Positions 18,469-27,409 are shown, counted from the first letter of the stretch. The stretch: DNA of 64,000 nt from Bacillota bacterium (GCA_009711825.1 VEMY01000007.1:23899-87898); one strand, 5' to 3'. Numbers and translations: made by a program. Notes: generated by a model not told the origin, from the sequence alone.

Positions 18469-18474
18469 CCAGCG

Positions 18475-18503
18475 AGGGCCAGGTATCTGCCTGGCCCTTT
18501 TCT
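18475..18503 (+). terminator. Hairpin between the lipoprotein and ABC ATPase genes
   Basis: Perfect 9-bp stem AGGGCCAGG (18475-18483) with CCTGGCCCT (18490-18498), followed by TTTCT. Its place inside an importer operon suggests partial termination. Confidence 0.65.
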
Positions 18504-18521
18504 ATAGTGGGAGGTGATGTT

Positions 18522-20075
18522 ATGACTGGTCAACCGCCAATAATAGAAATGTGTAACGTTACCAAAATTTTTCCTGGGGTAATTGCCAATGATAAGGTTA
18601 ATTTAAGCGTCCGCCAGGGTGAGATTCATGCCCTTTTGGGTGAAAACGGCGCCGGCAAGTCCACGTTGATGAATATATTATATGGCTTGTATCAACCCGA
18701 TGGCGGAGAAATTAACGTTCGCGGTAGACAGGTTACGATTAACGAACCCCGGAAGGCAATTAAGCTGGGAATCGGCATGGTGCACCAGCACTTTATGCTG
18801 GTGGAGCCGTTTACCGTGGCGGAAAATTTGATTTTAGGGAGCGAACCGCAGAGGTTTGGGTTCACCGATCAAGGGCACGCAGAGAAGATTGTCCGTGACT
18901 TGTCAAAGCAATACGGCTTGGCCGTTGACCCACAGGCAAAGGTGCGGGATATATCTGTTGGTATGCAGCAACGGGTGGAAATCCTGAAAGCGCTATATCG
19001 TGGCGCGGAAATACTGATTATGGACGAGCCAACTGCTGTCCTCACTCCCCAAGAAACCACCGAGCTGATCCAGATAATGGAGGCATTGGTCCGGGAAGGG
19101 AAGACGATAATTTTTATCACCCATAAGCTAAAAGAAGTTATGGCCGCCAGCCACCGGGTTACTGTCATTCGCAGGGGCCGGACCATCGAAACCCTGGACA
19201 CAACAGACACAAATATTGATCAATTGGCAAAACTGATGGTCGGCCGGGATGTAAAATTGACGGTGGACAAGCCCCCGGCAAAACCGGAACGTGTAATCCT
19301 GGATATCCGCAATCTGCATGTACGGGATTATCGGAACACCGAAGTTGTCCGGGGCATTGATATGCAGGTCCGGGCCGGCGAGATTGTCGGTTTGGCCGGG
19401 GTCGACGGCAACGGGCAGACTGAATTGGTGGAAGCAATCACCGGGCTCAGGAAGTCCCAGTCAGGCTCAATCCAATTAAATGGCAGCGATATTACCAACA
19501 AATCTCCGCGCAAGGTCACCGAAACGGGAGTCGGTCATATCCCGGAAGACCGTCATAAACGAGGGTTGGTACTGGACTTTGATTTGCGGGAAAACGCAGC
19601 TCTTCAGCTGTATTACAAGCCACCTCTGGCAAAATCAAAAATCCTTCAGCGCCAGGAAATGGACACCTATGCCCGCAGACTGATAAAAAATTTCGATGTC
19701 AGGACTCCAGGCCCCCATGTAAAGGGCGACAATTTATCTGGGGGCAACCAACAAAAACTTATTATCGCCCGGGAAGTGGAGCGGGATCCCGATTTATTGA
19801 TTGCCGCTCAACCTACCCGAGGATTAGATGTCGGCGCGATTGAATTTGTGCATAAGCGATTGATTCAGCAACGGGACCAGGGTAAAGCTGTGCTCTTGGT
19901 TTCGTTGGAGTTGGATGAAATCCTCGCGCTGGCTGATCGGATTCTGGTTATTTATGAAGGTGAAATTGTTGGAGAGCTGACCGGCGCTCAGGCAAGTGAA
20001 CAAGAGCTTGGCCTGTTGATGGCCGGCGCCAAGAAGCAGGAGAGGGGGGAAGAGGATGGCCGGGAAGTTAGCTAA
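18522..20075 (+). CDS. ABC importer ATPase with two nucleotide-binding domains (nucleoside type)
   Basis: Powers uptake of the solute bound by the upstream lipoprotein. The 517-aa protein is a tandem ABC ATPase. Domain 1 has Walker A GENGAGKST, Q-loop VHQHFM and signature ISVGMQQRVEIL with LIMDEPTAVL. Domain 2 has GVDGNGQTEL in place of a canonical P-loop and signature LSGGNQQKLIIARE. This asymmetry is usual in the sugar/nucleoside (YufO, RbsA) class. ATG 18522 sits 5-6 nt after GGGAGGTG; the GTG at 18507 is upstream of that site. It overlaps the next gene by 20 nt. Confidence 0.93.
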   Translation: MTGQPPIIEMCNVTKIFPGVIANDKVNLSVRQGEIHALLGENGAGKSTLMNILYGLYQPDGGEINVRGRQVTINEPRKAIKLGIGMVHQHFMLVEPFTVAENLILGSEPQRFGFTDQGHAEKIVRDLSKQYGLAVDPQAKVRDISVGMQQRVEILKALYRGAEILIMDEPTAVLTPQETTELIQIMEALVREGKTIIFITHKLKEVMAASHRVTVIRRGRTIETLDTTDTNIDQLAKLMVGRDVKLTVDKPPAKPERVILDIRNLHVRDYRNTEVVRGIDMQVRAGEIVGLAGVDGNGQTELVEAITGLRKSQSGSIQLNGSDITNKSPRKVTETGVGHIPEDRHKRGLVLDFDLRENAALQLYYKPPLAKSKILQRQEMDTYARRLIKNFDVRTPGPHVKGDNLSGGNQQKLIIAREVERDPDLLIAAQPTRGLDVGAIEFVHKRLIQQRDQGKAVLLVSLELDEILALADRILVIYEGEIVGELTGAQASEQELGLLMAGAKKQERGEEDGREVS

Positions 20076-21225
20076 CTTGAAAAATAAGATTCACAGCTTT
20101 ATTCAAAACATGGCCACTAAACTGCCTACCCCCGTGGCCAAAGCACTGCGTGTCATATTTTCTGGCCTGTCCCGGCTATGGAATGAGACCAAGATCTCCA
20201 TCTTCGCGGTACTGTTTGGGCTGCTCGTAGGCGCTATCATCGTACTCACTATTGGCAGGAGCCCAGTAGATGTGTTTCGGGCAGTATATTCCAGTTCTTT
20301 TGGCAGCCTCCAGGGGTTCTTTGAGACCATGGCCTATGTGGCGCCCTTGATACTGACAGGACTGGCAATCGCTTTTGCTTTCCGCTGTGGGTTGTTCAAT
20401 ATCGGGGCCGAAGGACAGGTGATTGTCGGGATGTTTGTTTCCGGGTTCATTGGCTTTACCTGGCCGGACTTGCCGACGATAATCTTGCTTCCCAGTGCTA
20501 TCTTGGGCGGCGCCGTTGCCGGAGCTATTTGGGCAGGAATCCCGGGTCTTTTAAAGGCAAAACTTGGCGTACACGAAGTCGTAAATACAATCATGATGAA
20601 CCATATTGCCTTTTATCTGGTGAACTGGTTGGTTTCCGGGCCTTACAAGGCGAGCGGCGTGCAGGGGACAGATGCGGTTCCGGCTAACATTCGCTTGACT
20701 CGGCTCAGCGATATTTTTGGCACTTCGGCTGCCGATGGGCACACAGGTATTTTTATCGCCCTGGCGGCTGCATTCATTTGTTGGTTTTTACTGTGGCGAA
20801 CAACCACCGGTTTTGAAGTCAGGGCGACCGGCCTCAACCCGCATGCGGCTGAATACGCCGGTATCAGTGTCGCAAAAAATATCCTGCTGGCGATGTTAAT
20901 CAGTGGACTGTTTGCAGGTTTGGCCGGTGGCATCCAGACTTTGGGCGTGCGGGGCAGAGTGCTGCAGATGTCTGCTTTTCCGAACCTGGGATTCAATGGA
21001 ATTGCTGTCGCCTTGATTGGCAAAAATCATCCCCTAGGTGTTATCTTTGGAGCGTTGTTATTTGGAGTTTTGTTACGCGCCGATGCTGCAATACAAATTC
21101 AGGCAGATGTTCCCAGGCAGGTGGTAGCAATCATTCAGGCTTCAGTAATCTTCTTTGTCGCTGCCGAACAAATTTTCCACTGGTTGTTTATACGGCGCAA
21201 AAAGGAGGTTGTGGTAAATGATTGA
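20056..21225 (+). CDS. ABC importer permease (nucleoside type), subunit 1
   Basis: One of two membrane subunits (YufP/NupP type), 389 aa. A cytoplasmic N-terminal stretch of about 45 residues is followed by about nine hydrophobic segments. RCGLFNIGAEGQVIVGMF is the typical coupling region and LGVHEVVNTIMMNHIAFYLVNWL a second conserved block. It overlaps the ATPase gene by 20 nt and the next permease by 8 nt, so the three are translationally coupled. Confidence 0.92.
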   Translation: MAGKLANLKNKIHSFIQNMATKLPTPVAKALRVIFSGLSRLWNETKISIFAVLFGLLVGAIIVLTIGRSPVDVFRAVYSSSFGSLQGFFETMAYVAPLILTGLAIAFAFRCGLFNIGAEGQVIVGMFVSGFIGFTWPDLPTIILLPSAILGGAVAGAIWAGIPGLLKAKLGVHEVVNTIMMNHIAFYLVNWLVSGPYKASGVQGTDAVPANIRLTRLSDIFGTSAADGHTGIFIALAAAFICWFLLWRTTTGFEVRATGLNPHAAEYAGISVAKNILLAMLISGLFAGLAGGIQTLGVRGRVLQMSAFPNLGFNGIAVALIGKNHPLGVIFGALLFGVLLRADAAIQIQADVPRQVVAIIQASVIFFVAAEQIFHWLFIRRKKEVVVND

Positions 21226-22204
21226 GTCGATGGCAATTGCAACGATAATTTACTACACACTCTTTAACGCTGCGCCTTTGATTTTCGCGGCAATTGGCGG
21301 CACCTTCACCGAGCGCAGCGGCGTAATCAATATTGCCCTGGAAGGAATAATGGTCATCGGCGCGTTTTTTGGCGCTGCTTTCGCCATGACCAGTGGCAAT
21401 CCCTGGATCGGGGTGCTGGCGGCAGTAATTGCCGGAGCAATCCTATCCTGGCTGCATGCTGTTGTCAGTATCAAATTTAAGGCCAATCAGGTCGTAAGCG
21501 GAACTGCCATCAATCTATTGGCTGTCGGGGTCGCATCATTTATGATGCGTGCTGTTTATGGCAGCGGCGGACAGTTGTTGTTGGGAACTTCACCAAGCTT
21601 GCCCCGCTGGTCGCTTTCAAACCTCCTGGCGCCGGTTCCTATTCTTGGCGACTTTATGAATACGCCTTTTATGACCAGGGCTTTTGGCGAACATGCTCCC
21701 GGTGTTTATCTTGCTTTTGTTGCGGTGATAGTCGGCCATATCGTTCTGTTTAAGACGCCTTTGGGATTACGTTTGCGGGCTGTCGGTGAACACCCCCGTG
21801 CTGCTGATACTTTGGGGGTAAATGTGCCCCGTATGCGCTATCTGGGTGTGCTGATAAGCGGTGTGCTTGCTGGGTTTGCCGGATCAATTCTCTCCATTAG
21901 CCCCGGGATGTCCGGGTTTGTGGTCGGCATGATTGCCGGGCGTGGTTTTATCGCTCTGGCGGCAATGATTTTCGGTAAGTGGACTCCCTTTGGCGCCATG
22001 GGGGCGTGTCTGTTATTTGGCCTGTCGACTTCCTTTGAAGTCAGCGCCAGCGTGCTTTTCCGAAACGTGCCTTTCCTTCAGTCAGTACCTTCTCAATTCT
22101 ATACGATGCTGCCATATATCATTACCATGTTAGCTCTAGCGGGCTTTATCGGCCGCAGCACGCCACCTGCTGCATCTGGAATACCTTATGAGACCAATCA
22201 ATAA
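21218..22204 (+). CDS. ABC importer permease (nucleoside type), subunit 2
   Basis: Second membrane subunit (YufQ/NupQ type), 328 aa with about nine hydrophobic segments. TERSGVINIALEGIMVIGAF matches the conserved coupling block of the partner permease (NIGAEGQ) and KFKANQVVSGTAINLLAVG follows. ATG start 8 nt after AAAGGAGG. The gene closes the importer operon and is followed by a terminator facing the convergent gene at 22253. Confidence 0.92.
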   Translation: MIESMAIATIIYYTLFNAAPLIFAAIGGTFTERSGVINIALEGIMVIGAFFGAAFAMTSGNPWIGVLAAVIAGAILSWLHAVVSIKFKANQVVSGTAINLLAVGVASFMMRAVYGSGGQLLLGTSPSLPRWSLSNLLAPVPILGDFMNTPFMTRAFGEHAPGVYLAFVAVIVGHIVLFKTPLGLRLRAVGEHPRAADTLGVNVPRMRYLGVLISGVLAGFAGSILSISPGMSGFVVGMIAGRGFIALAAMIFGKWTPFGAMGACLLFGLSTSFEVSASVLFRNVPFLQSVPSQFYTMLPYIITMLALAGFIGRSTPPAASGIPYETNQ

Positions 22205-22246
22205 AAGAAAACCCATTTCAAAACCCATTTCGGGTTTTCTTTTTGG
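22203..22246 (+). terminator. Terminator between the importer operon and the convergent ATPase gene
   Basis: Outer stem AAAAGAAAACCC (22203-22214) with GGGTTTTCTTTT (22232-22243); an alternative inner stem AAAACCC (22220-22226) with GGGTTTT (22232-22238) competes for the same 3' arm. A-rich and T-rich flanks suit termination from both sides. Confidence 0.65.
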
Positions 22247-22252
22247 GTCTTG

Positions 22253-23278
22253 TCAAATGTTGAGGGAATTTATAAACTCTAGAATTTCCGCCTGCTTCGC
22301 ATTTACCACAGTAAAATCAGTGTTAGGGACATAGATTTTCTCCATTTTGGCGTGGAGATCTTTTGCCCGCACCAGATAGTTGACCGCCTTTGCGATTGTA
22401 TCCGAAACTGGTTTCGGCATTGAATCACTGATTGCGCCGGCACTAAATTCTCTGGCGCCCGGCAGGGCAAGTTGATGGGGCGGGTGACTGGAGAATATGC
22501 CAAGAACCCCGGGAATATAGATGTGTTCAATATTGCCGGGCTGCAGTCCGCAATACAGGTAGCGGACAGCTGCCCCCTGTGAAGATAGGTGAGCGGCGAC
22601 TGTTTCTAAAACTTGTGTCTTAAAAAATCGGTCAGTGCCTGATAAAATATATAAATCATTAGTCTCTTTAGCAAGTTCGGCCAGGTAACTTACCGTCCCG
22701 GCACTGGTAATCGCAGTTGCGAATGCCTTTTGGCTGCGCCCCTTTGGCAAGCTTGGCAGGGAAGCTATAATCTCCCGGGCAGTGCTGGCGGCGGCTTGCT
22801 CAGATGCCGGCGATGCCACAATGGGGCGCGCAGTGTTTAACCAGTGGGCAGCTAGGGACAGCCAACGGTATGCCTCGCTGTAGGAATTGCTAATTGAATC
22901 TGCCAGATTCAAGATTTCTGAACGTTTTGTAATTAAGTTTTCTCGATTCCAGGCAATCCCTAGATCTACAATTTCTTGCACGGCACCCGGCAAACGGGGG
23001 TCAATTGTATGGGGAGCAGTGCCGTCAAGCACGGAAACCTCAGCATCATGAATAAAAATCCCGTCTAGGGAACCAACATCTGCGGAACAGTGATACAAGT
23101 CCACTGGGTGAAACCTGCCTAACTCTTTGGCAAGCGACTTCAGCATCGTCGATTTGCCGACACCGGGACCGCCCTTGAGGATAAACACCCGGTTGGTGGT
23201 GTCTGGCGACAGAAAGTTATAAAATGAATAGAAACCGCTGGCAGTATTTGCACCGGCAAAATATTGATATGTCTTCAT
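22253..23278 (-). CDS. P-loop ATPase of the PRK06851 type with a duplicated, degenerate second domain
   Basis: 341 aa of unknown function. The N-terminus YFAGANTASGFYSFYN and the P-loop FILKGGPGVGKSTML (near residues 30-44) match a family of uncharacterised ATPases known from spore-forming Bacillota. From about residue 195 the fold seems to repeat: DLYILSGTDRFFKTQVLETVAAHL parallels the first P-loop region, but the Gly-Lys-Ser loop is lost. The start at 23278 follows AAGGAG; the longer frame to 23410 runs into the divergent ymfK gene. It is the only gene read leftward in this part, divergent from ymfK. Function should be treated as unknown. Confidence 0.75.
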   Translation of the reverse strand: MKTYQYFAGANTASGFYSFYNFLSPDTTNRVFILKGGPGVGKSTMLKSLAKELGRFHPVDLYHCSADVGSLDGIFIHDAEVSVLDGTAPHTIDPRLPGAVQEIVDLGIAWNRENLITKRSEILNLADSISNSYSEAYRWLSLAAHWLNTARPIVASPASEQAAASTAREIIASLPSLPKGRSQKAFATAITSAGTVSYLAELAKETNDLYILSGTDRFFKTQVLETVAAHLSSQGAAVRYLYCGLQPGNIEHIYIPGVLGIFSSHPPHQLALPGAREFSAGAISDSMPKPVSDTIAKAVNYLVRAKDLHAKMEKIYVPNTDFTVVNAKQAEILEFINSLNI

Positions 23279-23290
23279 TTTTTTCGCTCC

Positions 23291-23330
23291 TTTTGCCCAA
23301 TCTAATTTATAATACTTGTAATGGGCAAAA
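23291..23330. repeat. Inverted repeat in the divergent ATPase/ymfK intergenic region
   Basis: TTTTGCCCA (23291-23299) and TGGGCAAAA (23322-23330) are exact reverse complements 22 nt apart. In the leftward transcript the second-formed arm runs directly into the AAGGAG ribosome binding site. It could be a protein operator or an RNA hairpin. Confidence 0.45.
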
Positions 23331-23353
23331 ACAGTGCAAAGAGTAAGTGACTT

Positions 23354-23362
23354 TGCTATAAT
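23354..23362 (+). promoter_or_regulatory. Extended -10 promoter for ymfK
   Basis: TGCTATAAT: a perfect TATAAT at 23357-23362 preceded by TG one base upstream. The -35 region is poor (GTGCAA), which extended -10 promoters tolerate. It is 18 nt upstream of the ymfK start. Confidence 0.45.
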
Positions 23363-23380
23363 GAAATTTGGGGTGAAATA

Positions 23381-24142
23381 ATGGAATGGTATATGGAATA
23401 CATCATCCATAATGACCGTCCCGGGTTATTGGGCGATTTGGCTACATTTTTGGGGCTGATGGGTGTAAATATCACGATGATTAATGGCATTGCCAGCCAT
23501 AAACGCGGTTTGATGCTTCGCTGCAGCGATCCGGCGCGGATTGTCACGATGAAAAATACTTTAACCCAGGCCTCCAATATTGAACTCACCGCTTTTCGGC
23601 GTCCAACTTTTATCGACAGAGTTACGCTTCAACACGGCAAGATTCTTCGCCAGGATCCCGAGAAGCATAATACATTTATGTTCACCCGAGATGAATTGGG
23701 AATGCTTGTGGATTTTCTGGGGGAGCTTTTGGGCAGGCAACGCCCAGTTGTCGGGATGCGTGGCATGCCCCGGGTGGGTAAATCCGAAGCAGCAATTGCA
23801 GCCTGTGTCCATGCCAACAAGAAATGGGTGCTGGTTTCATCCACTTTAATGCGTCAAATTATGCGCAGCACACTCTTGGATGATGAGAGAACCGACGATT
23901 GCATCTATATAATCGATGGCATTGTCTCCAGCATCCGCGGTTCCGCCCGGCATAAAGCGTTGGTTCAGGAGGTTCTACAACTACCTGCTCCCAAGATAAT
24001 CGAACACCCTGATATCTTTATGCGTGAGCTGGATCTTGAACCGGAATTTTTTGATTACACTGTCGAACTAAGGCGTCATGCCGATGAGGAAATAAACTAC
24101 GAGCTGGTGAGTCAATCCTTTTCTTCATTTGATATTAGTTGA
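23381..24142 (+). CDS. ymfK: YmfK-family protein (DUF3388) with N-terminal ACT-like domain
   Basis: 253 aa. The N-terminus MEWYMEYIIHNDRPGLLGDL followed by GVNITMINGI looks like an ACT ligand-binding domain. The C-terminal part holds GMRGMPRVGKSEAAIAA, a P-loop-like motif, then KKWVLVSSTLMRQ and IYIIDGIVSS, as in B. subtilis YmfK. The function is not known. It is the first gene of the ymfK-rodZ-rimO-pgsA run, an arrangement that recalls ymfK-ymfM-pgsA-cinA-recA in B. subtilis. Confidence 0.85.
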   Translation: MEWYMEYIIHNDRPGLLGDLATFLGLMGVNITMINGIASHKRGLMLRCSDPARIVTMKNTLTQASNIELTAFRRPTFIDRVTLQHGKILRQDPEKHNTFMFTRDELGMLVDFLGELLGRQRPVVGMRGMPRVGKSEAAIAACVHANKKWVLVSSTLMRQIMRSTLLDDERTDDCIYIIDGIVSSIRGSARHKALVQEVLQLPAPKIIEHPDIFMRELDLEPEFFDYTVELRRHADEEINYELVSQSFSSFDIS

Positions 24143-24154
24143 GGAGCGATTATA

Positions 24155-24946
24155 ATGGAGCAAATTATTCAACAACTGATTGAAGCTCGCAAACGGGCAA
24201 ATCTGAGCCTGGAAGATCTTCAGCAGCGGACAAAAATTTCCCTGCGTCAATTACAGGCCCTAGAAAATGGCGAATGGGAGCAAATCGGGCCCGCTGTATA
24301 TATTCGGGGGTTTATTCGCCGTTATGCACAGGAGGTTGGGCTGGACCCCGACACATTATTTCATGAGGAAGTGCAAGCGCCTCCGGTATCGCCTCGGCGA
24401 CGTCCGGCGCGCAGGCGTCGGGAATTCAGCTTCGCTCCTCTGCTGAGGCTTTTATTTGTCATTGCTGTGGCAGCGTTGGTGGTATTTTTAGTCCGCGATG
24501 CGATGCTGACCTGGATGCAGCCCGACCCACAAGTGCCGGACCTGCCGCCGATTGATACCGAGGAACCGGATGATGAGGAAGATGAAGATCCGATTGTAGA
24601 AGATCCGGAGCCGGAAGATCCCGATTCGGAATTGGAGTTAATTGAAGACGATGACAACAGTGCCGTTTACTCGCTCTTCAACGCAGAAGCCTTAGTGGTA
24701 GAGATAGAATTCACTGGCGCCTGCTGGACCCGAAGAAATATCGATGGAGAAGGTAATGTTGAAGAGACCTTCGTCAGCGGCGACGAGGAAGAGTGGAGTG
24801 CTGAGGAAACATTCTTCATCCGCTTGGGAGCACCGCAAAACGTGCAAGTTATAGTGAACGGAATTGAAGTTGAAGTCCCAGAGTCGGATACTCCGTTTAA
24901 TCTCCAAATTAATTTGCAGCCAGAGGAAGATCAGGGGGAGGAATAA
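24155..24946 (+). CDS. rodZ: RodZ/YmfM-like membrane protein with N-terminal helix-turn-helix
   Basis: Cell-shape protein linking MreB to the membrane. 263 aa: a Cro/RodZ-type helix-turn-helix (residues 4-68, ISLRQLQALENGEWEQIGPAVYIRGFIRRYA), a basic patch RRRPARRRR, a membrane segment (about 95-113), a very acidic proline-rich linker (about 122-165) and a beta-rich C-terminal domain (DUF4115 type, from about 180) exposed outside. ATG start after GAGGAG. It overlaps rimO by one base (TAATG). Confidence 0.88.
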   Translation: MEQIIQQLIEARKRANLSLEDLQQRTKISLRQLQALENGEWEQIGPAVYIRGFIRRYAQEVGLDPDTLFHEEVQAPPVSPRRRPARRRREFSFAPLLRLLFVIAVAALVVFLVRDAMLTWMQPDPQVPDLPPIDTEEPDDEEDEDPIVEDPEPEDPDSELELIEDDDNSAVYSLFNAEALVVEIEFTGACWTRRNIDGEGNVEETFVSGDEEEWSAEETFFIRLGAPQNVQVIVNGIEVEVPESDTPFNLQINLQPEEDQGEE

Positions 24947-26253
24947 TGAAAACAGTGGTAGTGGTCAATCTGGGTTGCCCTAAAAACCAGATTGATGCTG
25001 AGACAATGCTTGGCCTGATGGCCAGGGCCGGATACGAAATTACAACCCGGTTAGAGGAGGCAGAGGTTATAATCGTCAACACCTGTGGATTCATTGAGCA
25101 GGCAAAAGAAGAATCGATTAATAAAATCTTAGAAGTCGCGGAACACAAGAAACATGGTTGCTGCCGACAGCTGATTGTATCAGGTTGTTTATCCCAACGC
25201 TACCAGAAGCAATTGCCGGAGCTTTTGCCCGAGGTTGATGCCTATCTTGGCACCGGCAGTATCGAAGACATATTGGATGTTGTTGAGTCCAATGCCAGCC
25301 GCCTTGGGCGCCCTTCGCACTATGCTGGGGTTGCTGAGACCGACAGAATGTTTTCCACATGGCCCTACGGCTATCTAAAAATTGCCGAGGGCTGCAATAA
25401 CAGGTGTTCGTACTGTGTAATCCCCCGCTTACGTGGACGTCTGCGCAGCAAAAATTTGGAGCAGATTGTCAATGAAGCCAAGCGGATGTTGGAGGCCGGG
25501 ATTAGAGAAATTGTCCTGATTGCCCAGGATTGTTCTGCCTATGGTTTAGACACTAGCGGGCGCAGCCAGCTGGTATCGGTTTTGCAAGCTCTGGAAACTT
25601 TGCCGGGGGAATTTCGTGTTCGCGTGTTATACTGTTATCCTGATCATATCAATGATGATTTGATAGACTTTCTATCCCAGTCTGAGAAAGTCGTGCGCTA
25701 TCTTGACATTCCTTTGCAACACAGTCATCCGGAGATTTTGGCCAGCATGGGACGCAGTAACCGCAATACAGATGTTGAACAATTGGTAGGCAAGTTGCGG
25801 GAGCGGATTACCGGCATTGCCCTGCGAACAACATTCATCGTTGGTTATCCCGGAGAGACCGAAACGCATTATCAACATCTCTACGATTTTGCAAAACGCA
25901 TGAAATTTGCGCAATTGGGTGCGTTTGTCTATTCCCGGGAGCGTGGTACCCGGGCAGCGCGTTTGCCAGACCAGGTGCCAAACGAAGAAAAGCAACGCCG
26001 CTATAATTTCTTAATGCAGATGCAGCAGCGGTTAGTGCAGGCCAATAATCAGAGTATGGTTGATTCGGTACACAGAGTTTTAATTGACTATGTAGATTCC
26101 CGGCGTCAGATTGCCCAGGGACGCGGCTACTGGCAGGCTCCGGAAATTGACAACAATATTGTAATCGAAGCCAGTTCCCTGAAAGCCGGCACTTTCGTCG
26201 ATGTGCGAGTTAATGGGGTCAATGGCTATAATCTACGAGGGGTGATTGGATGA
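24946..26253 (+). CDS. rimO: Ribosomal protein S12 methylthiotransferase RimO
   Basis: Radical-SAM enzyme that adds a methylthio group to an aspartate of ribosomal protein S12. 435 aa: N-terminal UPF0004 domain (VVNLGCPKNQIDAETMLG), radical-SAM cluster cysteines 150, 154 and 157 in CNNRCSYC, and a C-terminal TRAM domain from about residue 370. NLGCPKNQIDAE, as opposed to TYGCQMNERDSE in the MiaB encoded at 53482, marks this copy as RimO. Overlaps rodZ by one base and pgsA by four. Confidence 0.95.
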   Translation: MKTVVVVNLGCPKNQIDAETMLGLMARAGYEITTRLEEAEVIIVNTCGFIEQAKEESINKILEVAEHKKHGCCRQLIVSGCLSQRYQKQLPELLPEVDAYLGTGSIEDILDVVESNASRLGRPSHYAGVAETDRMFSTWPYGYLKIAEGCNNRCSYCVIPRLRGRLRSKNLEQIVNEAKRMLEAGIREIVLIAQDCSAYGLDTSGRSQLVSVLQALETLPGEFRVRVLYCYPDHINDDLIDFLSQSEKVVRYLDIPLQHSHPEILASMGRSNRNTDVEQLVGKLRERITGIALRTTFIVGYPGETETHYQHLYDFAKRMKFAQLGAFVYSRERGTRAARLPDQVPNEEKQRRYNFLMQMQQRLVQANNQSMVDSVHRVLIDYVDSRRQIAQGRGYWQAPEIDNNIVIEASSLKAGTFVDVRVNGVNGYNLRGVIG

Positions 26254-26825
26254 ACAACCTGGCAAACAAAATAACTATTTTTCGTATTTTTTTGGCACCG
26301 CTATTTATGATTCCGATTTTGGTGAAGGTGCCTTATGGAGAGTTTATTGCGGCGTTGGTTTTTGTGATTGCTGCCAGCACCGATGGCTTAGACGGCTATA
26401 TCGCCCGCAAACACAAAATGGTAACGAACTTTGGCAAATTCCTCGATCCGCTGGCTGACAAACTTCTTGTCACATCCGCTTTGATTACCTTGGCTTGGAT
26501 GCAGCAAATTCATCCCTTGCCGGTCTTTGTTATTCTCAGTCGGGAATTTGCAGTTACCGGGCTGCGTGTTATTGCCGCCTCAGAAGGCCATGTAATCAGT
26601 GCCAGCAAATTGGGCAAATTCAAGACCCTGACGCAAATCATCGCCATCACGGCGCTAACAATTAATGCAGGCATGGACAAGTCTTTGTCATGGTTGCACA
26701 CAGCTTTAGGATTTCTTCCCGTCTTAGAAATTGCCATGATCAGTCTTTACTTGGCAATAATTATGACAATTGTATCGGGAGTCGATTATTTTGTAAAAAA
26801 TAAGCATGTGATTCACTTGGGGTAG
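26250..26825 (+). CDS. pgsA: CDP-diacylglycerol-glycerol-3-phosphate 3-phosphatidyltransferase
   Basis: Makes phosphatidylglycerol phosphate, the committed step to phosphatidylglycerol. 191 aa, polytopic. The CDP-alcohol phosphatidyltransferase motif DGLDGYIARKH, with GKFLDPLADK after eight residues, is complete near residues 49-73. ATG start overlaps the rimO stop (ATGA). Confidence 0.95.
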   Translation: MNNLANKITIFRIFLAPLFMIPILVKVPYGEFIAALVFVIAASTDGLDGYIARKHKMVTNFGKFLDPLADKLLVTSALITLAWMQQIHPLPVFVILSREFAVTGLRVIAASEGHVISASKLGKFKTLTQIIAITALTINAGMDKSLSWLHTALGFLPVLEIAMISLYLAIIMTIVSGVDYFVKNKHVIHLG

Positions 26826-26846
26826 TTGTCAAACTATCCTTTTTTT
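26820..26846 (+). terminator. Intrinsic terminator after pgsA
   Basis: Stem GGGTAGTT (26820-26827) with AACTATCC (26832-26839), one G-U pair, GTCA loop, followed by seven T. It overlaps the stop codon. Confidence 0.7.
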
Positions 26847-26870
26847 GTTAGCGAAAACAAAGACAAGCCA

Positions 26871-26879
26871 TGTTATAAT
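26871..26879 (+). promoter_or_regulatory. Extended -10 promoter for the membrane protein / FtsH-like pair
   Basis: TGTTATAAT: perfect TATAAT (26874-26879) with TG one base upstream; no good -35. It lies 29 nt before the ATG at 26909 and directly after the pgsA terminator, so the pair at 26909-28868 appears to form its own unit. Confidence 0.45.
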
Positions 26880-26908
26880 TGATTATGTAAACTAAGGGAG
26901 GGGATAAA

Positions 26909-27409
26909 ATGCGTTGGAAAATTTTTATTCCCCTGGCCCTGGCGTTGACTGTTTTCGCCCTGGCAGGCAATCACTTCTGGATGAACTATACAGACCGCGC
27001 TTACGCTACAGCGCTCACCGGTGAGTCAATTCAGCAGGTGACAATGGAGCATGATGTCATGTCCATAACTGTGGCGGAAGGATACCGTGTGTCTGATGTG
27101 ATTTCAGTGTTGGAGGCGAACGCTGACAGCGCTGTTTGGTCCCGGGTCAGGGATATAAGAATGGAACCCAAGTCTGAACATCTGCTGCCTGTGAAAATAA
27201 CCCGTCAGGTGGATTTGATAGCTGCGCAGGCTCAGGCAACTAAAGAGTATTATACTGCCAGTCTGCTTCTCGAAGAGCTTGCTGTTGAATATGATTTGAC
27301 AGCTGAGACCCTTCTATGGGGCAATTGGCTGTTTATGGAGTTAAATTCTGATTCCGGAGCATATTACGGCAGGGTGCAATTAAACAAGGGAGGTGCTGCA
27401 ATTGATTGA
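26909..27409 (+). CDS. Hypothetical protein with one N-terminal membrane segment, partner of the FtsH-like gene
   Basis: 166 aa, not recognised. One hydrophobic N-terminal segment (about residues 4-23, FIPLALALTVFALAG) can act as a signal anchor. The remainder is soluble, with a pattern of alternating strands and helices and no cysteines or metal motif. ATG start 7 nt after AAGGGAGGGG. It overlaps the following FtsH-like gene by 8 nt, which argues for translation coupling and a shared task, for example as an outside-facing adaptor replacing the external domain missing from that protease. This is inference. Confidence 0.6.
   Translation: MRWKIFIPLALALTVFALAGNHFWMNYTDRAYATALTGESIQQVTMEHDVMSITVAEGYRVSDVISVLEANADSAVWSRVRDIRMEPKSEHLLPVKITRQVDLIAAQAQATKEYYTASLLLEELAVEYDLTAETLLWGNWLFMELNSDSGAYYGRVQLNKGGAAID

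Noticed and set aside
24361..24657. Serine-rich 98-aa minus-strand frame
   Set aside because: Artifact of the Asp/Glu-rich linker of RodZ read on the other strand.
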